A stretch of DNA of 64,000 nucleotides, taken from NCBI GenBank assembly GCA_013289835.1, contig JABCZG010000003.1, positions 186,001 through 250,000 of the forward strand. Direction: 5' to 3'. Below the pieces are notes generated by a model. The model made no database searches. It was given only the letters and a program-made list of their open reading frames with translations, and had not been told where the DNA came from. The DNA is from Acidobacteriota bacterium. Its GTDB lineage: Bacteria > Acidobacteriota > Terriglobia > Acidiferrales > UBA7541. Numbering within the stretch: the first letter of the stretch is position 1; every line of letters starts with the position of its first letter. Shown here in pieces: positions 40,562 through 48,367 of this stretch. Made by a program: the position numbers and the translations under genes.

Positions 40562-41787
40562 GCGAAACCCTGGCCCTGAACCGCATACCGCTGGAGGACT
40601 ATGCAAGACTCCTTGGCGAGGGCGAGATCGAAGAGTTGCGAGCGCTGGCGAAACCGCTGCGCGGCCGTAGCATGGAGATGATCAACTCGACCGCCGTGGG
40701 AGGCGGAGTCGCGGAAATCCTTACTCGCTTGCTGCCGCTCGCGGAAGAACTCGACCTGGCGATGCAATGGAACGTGATGACGGGCGGCGAAGACTTCTTT
40801 GAGGTCACAAAATCGTTCCACAACGCACTGCACGGCGCACCGTATCATGCGAGCCAGCGGGATTTCGATATTTTCCTTGCGTACAACGAGCGCAATCGCG
40901 CGAAGCTGCCGCTCGACGCTGAATTCGTGGTGATTCATGACCCCCAGCCGGCGGCGCTGATTGATGCACGGAAAGCCGGTTCGAATCACTGGGTGTGGCG
41001 CTGCCACATTGATCTTTCGCACCCCCATCGGGCGGTCTGGGATTTTCTGGAGAAATTTGTCTCGCGGTATGACGGCGCGATGTTCTCTTCTCCGGAGTTT
41101 TCGCAGCAGCTGCCGATCCCGCAATATCTTTTTTATCCGGCAATCGATCCGCTTTCCGAAAAAAATCAAGAACTCGACCCGGAGTTCATCGCGGAGGTTC
41201 TTGCTCGCTATCAGATCGATCCGCAGCGCACGATCCTAACGCAGATTTCCCGCTTCGACCGCTTGAAGGACCCCGTCGGCGTGATCCGCGCGTACCGCAT
41301 CGTGAAGCGCTATTTCGATTGCCAGCTGGTCCTGGCGGGCGGCAGCGCCTCGGATGATCCGGAGGGCGCGATTGTATTGAAAGAAGTGTTGCGCGAAGCG
41401 AACAACGACCCGGACATCAAGGTGCTGGAATTACCAGCATGGGCGCCGCTTGAAGTTAACGCACTGCAGCGCGCTTCGACGATCGTCATTCAGAAAAGTT
41501 TGCGAGAAGGATTTGGGCTGACGGTTTCCGAAGCGCTATGGAAGAAAAAACCGGTGGTGGCTTCCGCGGTCGGCGGGATTCCGATTCAGATTATTCACAA
41601 ACATACAGGGCTGTTGTCGCATTCGGTGGAGGGGACCGCGTATCAAATCCGGTTCTTACTGTCGCATCCGGAAATTGCGGTTAAGCTCGGCGAGAACGGG
41701 CATCAGCACGTGAAGGAAAATTTCCTGATCACGCAAAAATTGAAACGGTATTTGACGCTCTTTTTGAGCATGGCTCGGGGGTCGTAA
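40558..41787 (+). CDS. GT4 glycosyltransferase, TreT/trehalose synthase-like
   Basis: A 409-residue retaining glycosyltransferase resembling archaeal TreT, which makes trehalose from NDP-glucose and glucose. Signatures are the N-terminal INSTAVGGGVAEILTRLLPL, HDPQPAALI, WRCHIDLSHPH, TQISRFDRLKDPVGVIRAY and the EX7E motif in REGFGLTVSEALW. The start is GTG 40558, overlapping the DUF5752 stop. Trehalose phosphorylases share this fold, so the donor (NDP-glucose or glucose phosphate) cannot be told from sequence. Confidence 0.82.
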   Translation: MSETLALNRIPLEDYARLLGEGEIEELRALAKPLRGRSMEMINSTAVGGGVAEILTRLLPLAEELDLAMQWNVMTGGEDFFEVTKSFHNALHGAPYHASQRDFDIFLAYNERNRAKLPLDAEFVVIHDPQPAALIDARKAGSNHWVWRCHIDLSHPHRAVWDFLEKFVSRYDGAMFSSPEFSQQLPIPQYLFYPAIDPLSEKNQELDPEFIAEVLARYQIDPQRTILTQISRFDRLKDPVGVIRAYRIVKRYFDCQLVLAGGSASDDPEGAIVLKEVLREANNDPDIKVLELPAWAPLEVNALQRASTIVIQKSLREGFGLTVSEALWKKKPVVASAVGGIPIQIIHKHTGLLSHSVEGTAYQIRFLLSHPEIAVKLGENGHQHVKENFLITQKLKRYLTLFLSMARGS

Positions 41788-41808
41788 GACGCTAAATACT
41801 TTGGTGAT

Positions 41809-42591
41809 TCATTCTGGGTTGCTGTCGCCAGCCTTTGCTTGAAAATAATTGCACTGGGCTGTCAGCGGGCAGCGCTCGCACTTGGGCTTGGAGCGCTTGC
41901 AAATCTCCTGGCCGTGTTTCTTGAGCAAGAGATAGGCTCTCCCGCGGGCCTCAAAATTGTCGGGCAGTTCGGCGCTCAGGAAATTGCGCGCCTTGGCGTA
42001 ATCCGCGGCATAGTTCTTGCCAGGCTCGCCAAACCATAGCCGGATTGGCACGTCGAGAGCCGCTGAGGGGACCGCCGCGACCGGCGACAGCTTCGAGAAC
42101 AACAGGATCTTTTCCGCGCTGGGTTCGCCGATCACGGGGAACTGCTGAAGCACTTTTTTTGCGGCGCGAATGCCTTTGCCAGGTTCTCTTTTTTCTTCCT
42201 GGAGAGATTTTCTTAGGATGGCTTTCAGATTCCCGCCGAATTCGTCCTTCACGCTACTGGCAATTTCCATCAACCTCTCCGCGCGAAGTTCGGGGACGAT
42301 TCCGCCGAGCCGCATCAACTTGGCAAGTTTCGGCTTCGAAGCGGCGAGAATCTCATTCGGTTTCAAGCCGACCTCGCGTTTCAGTGCGTCAAATCCCTTT
42401 GCACAGGACGCATCGGCGGCGGGATAGCCGCAGTTCACAAACAGAATCATTTCGTAGGGATCGATGGGCCCGGCTAGCCTCTGTGGTCCGTACAATCCTT
42501 CTAATGCGTCCAACACCTGGAGCAGGTTTGACGGGCAATCCTTGCTAGAGGGAGTGACGCGCGGTGGATTTTCCACGAGTAGAATCTCCAA
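41809..42591 (-). CDS. Endonuclease III-like HhH-GPD protein with 4Fe-4S cluster
   Basis: A 260-residue protein of the DNA glycosylase superfamily. The C-terminal cluster loop has exact 6-2-5 spacing (CKRSKPKCERCPLTAQC). The helix-hairpin-helix region reads FPVIGEPSAEKILL. The catalytic Asp appears kept (ALDVPIRLWFG), but the Lys of the Nth motif LPGVGRKTA is replaced (GEP). This implies a monofunctional glycosylase or altered substrate. It is longer N-terminally than E. coli Nth (211). It overlaps the dgt-like gene upstream by 47 bases. Confidence 0.82.
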   Translation of the reverse strand: MEILLVENPPRVTPSSKDCPSNLLQVLDALEGLYGPQRLAGPIDPYEMILFVNCGYPAADASCAKGFDALKREVGLKPNEILAASKPKLAKLMRLGGIVPELRAERLMEIASSVKDEFGGNLKAILRKSLQEEKREPGKGIRAAKKVLQQFPVIGEPSAEKILLFSKLSPVAAVPSAALDVPIRLWFGEPGKNYAADYAKARNFLSAELPDNFEARGRAYLLLKKHGQEICKRSKPKCERCPLTAQCNYFQAKAGDSNPE

Positions 42592-43678
42592 AATGTTCGT
42601 GATGGCGGCGAAGGAGGAATTGATCGGTCATACCGGCGATGTAATCGCAGACGACGACGTGGCGAGGTTCCGCTTGTGCGTGTTCCTCGTAGGAACCTGG
42701 CATCGAGCCGGGCGAACCGAGGTAATAGTTAAAAAGTTCTTCCAAGCAGCGTACGGAATGGTCGCAGTCCTCGGCGATGGCGGGATGATTGTAGATGTGA
42801 GTAAAGAGGAAGCGCTTGAGCGCGCCATTGCGCGCGGTTGCAGCGTCGCTGAAGCCGGCCAGGCGCTTTGGGGCCCTGCGAATGTCGTCCACGGAAGAAG
42901 CGCGGGAGGCGTGCACGCGCTGCTGGGTGGCTTCGATCAAGTCGGAGGCCAGAGAATCGAGGATGTGCCTCAAGACTTCGTTGAACTTTAGTCTTTCGCG
43001 GGCGCCGGGATGCGCGGCGTCTACTTTCGCATAGAGTTCGCCAAAGAACGGCACTTCGCGGCGGAGGACGGCGAGATCGAGAAGCTCGGCTTCGAGAGCA
43101 TCGTCGAGATCGGCGGTGTTGTAGGCAATTTCGTCCACGCAATCGATGAGCTGCGCTTCGAGCGGCGGGCGCTCATCGAGAAGATATTCGGTGAGCTGCG
43201 GGAATTCCTTGGCGGAATAATCGCGCGAGTGTTTGATGATGCCTTCGCGAACTTCAAACGTAAGATTTAAGCCGGGAAAGTCCAGGTAGCGATTCTCGAA
43301 TTGCTCAACGATTCGAAGAGCATGCAGATTGTGATTGAAGAGGCCGCCGTGCGCGCGCATCAGTTCGTTGAGTTTGCGTTCACCAGCGTGACCGAAAGGC
43401 GGGTGGCCAATATCGTGAACGAGCGCGAGGGCTTCGGCGAGTTCGGTGTTCAGGCCGAGCGCGGCGACGACGGTGCGGGCGATTTGCGCGACTTCGAGCG
43501 TATGCGTCAAGCGATTGCGGAAATGGTCGGAGTAGCGCGTGGTGAAGACCTGCGTTTTGGCTTCGAGGCGGCGAAACGCGCGGGAATGAATGATGCGGTC
43601 GCGGTCTCGCGCGTAGTCGCTGCGGTAGGGATGCGCGGGCTCCGGATAGCGGCGGCCGCGCGATTGCTCGGCGTGCAT
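42545..43678 (-). CDS. dgt: dGTPase-like HD-domain triphosphohydrolase
   Basis: Hydrolyses dNTPs to deoxynucleoside and triphosphate. The 377-residue protein has RRYPEPAHPYRSDYARDRDR, IIHSRAFRRLEAKTQVF and the HD motif in RLTHTLEVAQIA and LALVHDIGHPPFGHAGE. LIDCVDEIAYNTADLDDAL follows. Family-like sequence (RADQLETTERPIDRV, LAPWAM) continues upstream of the first ATG at 43678, but no ATG, GTG or TTG is available before an in-frame TGA at 43766-43768. That TGA is the stop of the upstream TPR gene, in the same frame. Confidence 0.88.
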   Translation of the reverse strand: MHAEQSRGRRYPEPAHPYRSDYARDRDRIIHSRAFRRLEAKTQVFTTRYSDHFRNRLTHTLEVAQIARTVVAALGLNTELAEALALVHDIGHPPFGHAGERKLNELMRAHGGLFNHNLHALRIVEQFENRYLDFPGLNLTFEVREGIIKHSRDYSAKEFPQLTEYLLDERPPLEAQLIDCVDEIAYNTADLDDALEAELLDLAVLRREVPFFGELYAKVDAAHPGARERLKFNEVLRHILDSLASDLIEATQQRVHASRASSVDDIRRAPKRLAGFSDAATARNGALKRFLFTHIYNHPAIAEDCDHSVRCLEELFNYYLGSPGSMPGSYEEHAQAEPRHVVVCDYIAGMTDQFLLRRHHEHFGDSTRGKSTARHSL

Positions 43679-43765
43679 CGCCCAGGGAGCAAGAGTGGGA
43701 ACTCGATCGATGGGCCGCTCCGTTGTTTCCAGCTGATCCGCGCGAACGGCAAGCTGCGGGGCGAA

Positions 43766-44488
43766 TCAGGACTTCGGCGAAATCGTGTCCAGACCGCGAT
43801 CGGCTTCGTCGGCCATAGTGGTGTCTGGAAATTCTTTTTTGATCTGCTGATAGATCGTGGTGGCTTCCTGCGGATTGGTCTTACGCAACAGACTCGCTAA
43901 TTCCAGAAGCACGAGCGGACGAGGCACGAGCACGGAGGGTTTGTCGGCTAAGGTTCGAAACACCTTGATGGCGTCGTTGGCCTGGCCGGTGCGGGAGTAG
44001 ATCTCAGCCATTTGATATTGCGCCATGGCGGCGAGCTCTTTGTCACTGCCGCTGCTAATTTTCTTTAGCTCTTCGAGGGCCTGATTGTGACGCTCCAGGT
44101 CTTCGAGGCACAGCGCGGAATAGTAGCGCGCGAGCCTTCCCGGATTTGTGCTGGGATATTTGTCGGCGACGGCGGTGAACTTTTTCTGGGCGTCCTGAAC
44201 GCGCGTGGGTTCATCGGGATACACAGGCTCATTGGGATCGGCGGGATCGGGGGCGGAGCCAATACGGCCCTGGTAAGCCTTCATGGCGCCGTCGAACGCC
44301 GTGGATGCCTGCACCGTCTGGCGGTCGACGTAAAAGCGCCAGCCGCCGTAGCCGAGGCCGACGACCAGCGCGGCAATGATGACGATGAGCGCGAACTGGC
44401 TATGAGAAATAACGGCTTCGGCGCCGTGCTCGATGGTTTCCTTGATTTTGTCTTGCTTCAGTTCTTTGCGCGAAATATGTTCCGACAC
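43766..44488 (-). CDS. Membrane-anchored tetratricopeptide repeat protein
   Basis: A 240-residue protein: cytoplasmic N-terminus with basic/acidic residues, one membrane helix at about 32-52 (FALIVIIAALVVGLGYGGW), then TPR-like helices to the end. Recognisable repeats are ALCLEDLERHNQALEELKKI, MAQYQMAEIYSRTGQANDAI and IYQQIKKEFPDTTMADEADR. Topology and size resemble YfgM, the SecYEG-associated chaperone-like protein, which is a family-level comparison only. Its stop codon TGA is in frame with the downstream dgt-like gene. Confidence 0.78.
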   Translation of the reverse strand: MSEHISRKELKQDKIKETIEHGAEAVISHSQFALIVIIAALVVGLGYGGWRFYVDRQTVQASTAFDGAMKAYQGRIGSAPDPADPNEPVYPDEPTRVQDAQKKFTAVADKYPSTNPGRLARYYSALCLEDLERHNQALEELKKISSGSDKELAAMAQYQMAEIYSRTGQANDAIKVFRTLADKPSVLVPRPLVLLELASLLRKTNPQEATTIYQQIKKEFPDTTMADEADRGLDTISPKS

Positions 44489-44651
44489 AGACGCTCCCCT
44501 GATTGATCTGGAATCCCTAATCCTAACACAGGAAGTCGAGTCGAAACCGAGTCTGCGGAAAACGCGCGTGGAGCCAGCGGCGGATTAACCGTTCCGTCTT
44601 GCGGGCGGCAAACTCCGCCAAAAGCGCGGCGGAAGGTGTTAATTTTGAGAG

Positions 44652-45185
44652 ATGCAAACGGCCTGTATTCATTGCGGAACAGAGCATGTGCTAAAGGATT
44701 CGGAGTTTGGCGGACACCCGAAAGTGCAGTTCAAGTGTTCGAAGTGCGGGCAGAACACGGTTGTGGAAATCAAGCGGAAGGTGGATTCCACCGTGGTGAT
44801 GTCGCCTCTTCCCTCCTTTGCTCGAGCGAATGCGACCAGCTCCAATCTGCATCTGGCGCCTTTAGACCCGGGGCTGAAACTGCCAGCGGGTGCAAATGTG
44901 GTGCTCACTATTTTATCAGGGCCTTCGAAGGGCGAAAGCCATATCCTGAGCAAACCGCGCGTGGTGCTGGGCCGCCAGGGCGCGGATATCGCGCTGAACG
45001 ACCCTGAGATTTCGCGGCATCACTGCGTGCTGGAAGTGCGGGACACGCATGTAAATCTGAAGGATTTGGATTCGACAAACGGCACTTTCTACGAAGAAGA
45101 ACGCGCGCGGGCGGTGATGTTGATGGATGGGGGGGAGTTTCGAATCGGCGTGAGCATGATTCGCGTGAATTTCAGGCCAAAGTAA
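44652..45185 (+). CDS. FHA-domain protein with N-terminal zinc finger
   Basis: A 177-residue protein. Cys5, Cys8, Cys29 and Cys32 (CIHC, CSKC) form an MJ0042/zinc-ribbon finger. A linker follows, and then an FHA domain at about 83-175 with VVLGRQGADIALND, EISRHHCVLEV and LKDLDSTNGTFYEEE. FHA domains bind phosphothreonine peptides, so it is probably a reader for a Ser/Thr kinase, but no kinase gene lies in the window. It starts with ATG 44652. Confidence 0.88.
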   Translation: MQTACIHCGTEHVLKDSEFGGHPKVQFKCSKCGQNTVVEIKRKVDSTVVMSPLPSFARANATSSNLHLAPLDPGLKLPAGANVVLTILSGPSKGESHILSKPRVVLGRQGADIALNDPEISRHHCVLEVRDTHVNLKDLDSTNGTFYEEERARAVMLMDGGEFRIGVSMIRVNFRPK

Positions 45186-45286
45186 TCGGGGTTCCCTTCC
45201 CTGCCGGACGATTCCAACCGCCATGCGAATCCGGCGAATCGGCTTTGTGAGATACTAGCGCCGATTCGAATCTTGCCCGGAGTCCG

Positions 45287-46063
45287 ATGAACCGCCTCTC
45301 CGTCTGCTTGATCACTTCCAATGAAGAAGAAAACCTGCCGCGTGTTTTGAGTTCCATCAAAGGTGTTGCGGACGAAATTGTTGTGGTGGATTGCGGAAGC
45401 AAGGATCGCACAGCGGAAATTGCGCGAGAATACGGTGCTCGGGCGATTACACGCGCGTGGACGGATTTTGCGGAGCAGAAGAATTTTGCGGCGACGGCGG
45501 CAAGCAATAACTGGATCTTGTCTCTGGATGCGGATGAAGAATTAAGTCCGGAACTGCATAGCGCGTTGCTCGCGTGGAAGGATAAGGAGCCGGAGTTTGC
45601 GGTTTACGAGTTAGCGCGGCGGACGTGGTACCTGGGCGCGTGGGTGAAACACACGGGATGGTATCCCGACTATCAACGACGACTTTTCCGGCGTGATGCG
45701 GCGCACTTTTCCGGGATCATTCATGAGGCATTGCGCTTCGAAGGGAAACCCGGACGCCTCCACGGCGATTTGCTGCACTACACACTGCGCTCCGTGCAAG
45801 AACACGAACAAAAAGTCGAGCGATATACGACGCTGGCAGCGCAACAGATGTTCGCGGCGGGAAAGCGAAGCTGGCGAGCCGCAATGTGGTTCGCGGCCCC
45901 GTGGAGCTGGTTCAACAATTATGTGCTGAGCCTCGGATTTCTCGATGGCTATCGAGGGTGGGTCATTTCGAGAATGGCGGCGCGCAGCACCTGGCTGAAG
46001 TTCAAGAAGCTTGAAGAACTGGTCGAGACGGAAGGCCGCGCCAATGGAATGAAGACGCCGTGA
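45287..46063 (+). CDS. GT2 family glycosyltransferase (WaaE/KdtX-like)
   Basis: A 258-residue GT-A fold inverting glycosyltransferase. It starts LSVCLITSNEEENLPRVLSS, with VDCGSKDRTAEIAREYGAR, the metal-binding LSLDADEEL and HTGWYPDYQRRLFRRD. Length and motifs fit the LPS-core glucosyltransferase group. The stop overlaps the next gene by four bases (GTGA), and it begins a three-gene envelope-sugar operon. Confidence 0.88.
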   Translation: MNRLSVCLITSNEEENLPRVLSSIKGVADEIVVVDCGSKDRTAEIAREYGARAITRAWTDFAEQKNFAATAASNNWILSLDADEELSPELHSALLAWKDKEPEFAVYELARRTWYLGAWVKHTGWYPDYQRRLFRRDAAHFSGIIHEALRFEGKPGRLHGDLLHYTLRSVQEHEQKVERYTTLAAQQMFAAGKRSWRAAMWFAAPWSWFNNYVLSLGFLDGYRGWVISRMAARSTWLKFKKLEELVETEGRANGMKTP

Positions 46064-47151
46064 AAGTGCTTTATGTAGACTTGGAACGCGAATGGCGTGG
46101 AGGACAGAGCCAGGCTTGGCTGACGTTGCGCGGGCTACAGGAGCGCAAACACGAAGTGGAGTTGCTGGCGGCGCAGGATTCACCGCTGGCTAAACGGGTC
46201 GCCGCAGCGGGGATCAGCGTGCATCAAGTTCCGCGGCTGGGATTACGCGGGTGGGCGGCTCGCGCGCTGCACCGGTTGATTGCTGGTGGCCGATTCGAGA
46301 TCGTTCATCTCAATGAGCCGCATGCGCTGACGGCCGCGTGGCTCGCCAAAGCGTACCGGCGGCTACCGTTGTTGCTCTCGCGGCGAATTGGATTTCCGTT
46401 GCAGAAGAACCTTGTGTCGCAAGCAAGATACCGCGCAGTGGAACGGTTCGTGGCCAATAGCAAAGATGTTGCGCAGAGCTTGATGAACTCGGGGATCGCC
46501 ACGGCAAGATTATCGATCGTGAACGAAGGAGTGGAGATCCCTGCGCTGCCGACGCCGGAGGAACGGTGCAGTGCGCGGCAACATTGGGGGATTAAGGACA
46601 ACGAGTTTCTCTTCGGCTGCGTGAGCGTATTCGTGCCGGAAAAGGGGCAACGGCATTTGATCGACGCGCTGCAGGCCGTGAGAGAGTTGCATCCTGAAGC
46701 ACGACTGCTGCTGGCGGGGGACGGCGAGTGCCGCGCGGGATTGGAAACTCTGACAAAACGGCTGGGGCTGACGGAAGCGGTGCTTTTTCCAGGATTCGTG
46801 AACAATGTCGCGCGGGTTTACGCGGCGCTCGATGCATTCGTCTTTCCGTCGGAGTTCGAGGGTTTGGGGACGGCGCTGCAAGCGGCAATGGCGGTTGGTT
46901 TGCCTTGCATCTCGACGCGGCGCGGGGCGCTGGGGGAAGTGGTTGACAACGAGCAGACGGCGCTGGTCGTGGAACCAAACGGAAAAGAGTTTGCTGCCGC
47001 CATGCTTCGACTGATGAATGATGAAGCGCTGCGGAAAAGGCTGGGCAGCGCGGGTAGGCAAGAAATCGAGCAACGATTTTCGGCGGGGCGCATGGTGGAG
47101 AACACGATTCGCGTTTATGAGGACGTGCTCGGGAAATGGCGACAGCTATGA
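46060..47151 (+). CDS. GT4 family glycosyltransferase
   Basis: A 363-residue GT-B fold glycosyltransferase. The N-terminus reads VLYVDLEREWRGGQSQAWLT, and the C-terminal donor site has FGCVSVFVPEKGQRHLIDAL, LLLAGDGECRAGLE and PSEFEGLGTALQAAMAVGLP (EX7E). It probably adds a sugar to LPS core or another envelope glycan. The start is GTG 46060, coupled to the GT2 gene. Confidence 0.9.
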   Translation: MKVLYVDLEREWRGGQSQAWLTLRGLQERKHEVELLAAQDSPLAKRVAAAGISVHQVPRLGLRGWAARALHRLIAGGRFEIVHLNEPHALTAAWLAKAYRRLPLLLSRRIGFPLQKNLVSQARYRAVERFVANSKDVAQSLMNSGIATARLSIVNEGVEIPALPTPEERCSARQHWGIKDNEFLFGCVSVFVPEKGQRHLIDALQAVRELHPEARLLLAGDGECRAGLETLTKRLGLTEAVLFPGFVNNVARVYAALDAFVFPSEFEGLGTALQAAMAVGLPCISTRRGALGEVVDNEQTALVVEPNGKEFAAAMLRLMNDEALRKRLGSAGRQEIEQRFSAGRMVENTIRVYEDVLGKWRQL

Positions 47152-47873
47152 CGCCGCCTGAGCCGACCGTGATTCAGCGAGCGGTTTTGGAGCGCGTTCC
47201 TACGCTCGGACTGCCTCCGGGCGCTCGAGTGCTGGATGCTCCGTGCGGCGGATCCGCGGCCCTCACGCTGGCGCTCCTCGAGCGGGGATTCAACGCGTTG
47301 GGAGCGGACGTGGACCAGGAAGCGGAAGCGCAGCTAGGCAAGGCCTTCGAGCGCGTGAATCTGGATGGGCCGCTTCCCTGGCAGAGCCAGATGTTTGACG
47401 CGGTGATTTCCACGGAAGGAATCGAGCATCTGGAAAATCACTTTTCATTTTTGAGAGAGATGTGCCGCATCCTCAAGCCGGGCGGTCTCTTGGTGCTGAC
47501 GACGCCGAACATTACCGCGTTGCGATCGCGGGTGCGCTTTTTCGGCAGCGGGTTCTTCGGACGGGACTCGCGGCCGTTGAACGAAACTTCGCGGCATCCA
47601 TTGCATCACATCGGGCTCGCGACATTCTCCGAACTGCGATACGAACTGCATATGTCCGGTTTTCAACTGATCGAAACACGGCACACGCACATCAAGCCGG
47701 TGAGCTACCTGTACGCGATTTGCGCCCCTTGGATCTGGCTCTACACTAAACTGGCTTTTCGGAAAGAAAAGGATCCTGCACAACGAAAGCGAAATGAAGA
47801 AATCGCCGGGACATTGATGTCGCCCTCCGTTCTCTTCGGCGAATGCCTGATGCTCGTCGCGCGAAAAGCCTAA
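47148..47873 (+). CDS. SAM-dependent class I methyltransferase
   Basis: The product has the SAM motif I VLDAPCGGSAALTLALLERG. It also has VDQEAEAQLGKAFERVNLDG, the FDAVISTEGIEHLENHFSFL motif and LKPGGLLVLTTPNITALRSR. The start is taken as ATG 47148, forming an ATGA overlap with the GT4 stop; ATG 47136 in the same frame is possible. The operon context suggests methylation of a glycan or lipid-linked sugar. Confidence 0.88.
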   Translation: MTPPEPTVIQRAVLERVPTLGLPPGARVLDAPCGGSAALTLALLERGFNALGADVDQEAEAQLGKAFERVNLDGPLPWQSQMFDAVISTEGIEHLENHFSFLREMCRILKPGGLLVLTTPNITALRSRVRFFGSGFFGRDSRPLNETSRHPLHHIGLATFSELRYELHMSGFQLIETRHTHIKPVSYLYAICAPWIWLYTKLAFRKEKDPAQRKRNEEIAGTLMSPSVLFGECLMLVARKA

Positions 47874-47945
47874 CGCACAGTTCGAAGAAAATTGGACGCT
47901 AAAAAGATGAAGCGCCTGGTGATCAGATTACGATCCGCCAAGCGC

Positions 47946-47967
47946 TTCAAGCCTTCTTGAATTTTTT
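47946..47967 (+). terminator. Intrinsic terminator after the GT2/GT4/methyltransferase operon
   Basis: ttcaag and cttgaa pair around cctt and are followed directly by six Ts. It lies about 70 bases after the methyltransferase stop and before the convergent PilZ gene. Confidence 0.75.
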
Positions 47968-48034
47968 GCACCAGTTTTCTGTCTTCGTTTGTTCCAGGCG
48001 TTTCCCTCCTATCCGCTCGCCGTTTTACGTCAAG

Positions 48035-48352
48035 CTATCTTGGGGATTGAACTACCCATCGCCCTTTTGGCTCGAGGAACTCCACGCCAATGGCAAAGCC
48101 GTCGCCTTGCAATGGCTCGCAGTAAGCTACCCGGGCCGGGGAGCGAAACTCTCCAGTGCGCGAGGCGAAGACCAGTTTTTCGCCCTGTTCCCAACGGCGC
48201 ACACTGACCACACGCGCGCCACGCGCACTCACGTTTTCCGTAAAAGTCGATTCCGAGCCGGGCACCTGGCGATGGCCGTCAATGAGCACGGGGATCTCCA
48301 TCGGGATGCGGTTTTCGGCCCGGTGAAACATAAATTTGGCTTTGCGAGGCAT
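48035..48352 (-). CDS. PilZ-domain c-di-GMP receptor
   Basis: A 105-residue single PilZ domain. The c-di-GMP-binding residues are intact: RxxxR as HRAENRI, and (D/N)xSxxG as ENVSARG. The beta-barrel ends FAIGVEFLEPKGRW. It is 15 bases downstream of a GGDEF protein gene, so synthesis and sensing of c-di-GMP are encoded together. Confidence 0.88.
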   Translation of the reverse strand: MPRKAKFMFHRAENRIPMEIPVLIDGHRQVPGSESTFTENVSARGARVVSVRRWEQGEKLVFASRTGEFRSPARVAYCEPLQGDGFAIGVEFLEPKGRWVVQSPR

Positions 48353-48367
48353 GATCGTTGTTCATCC

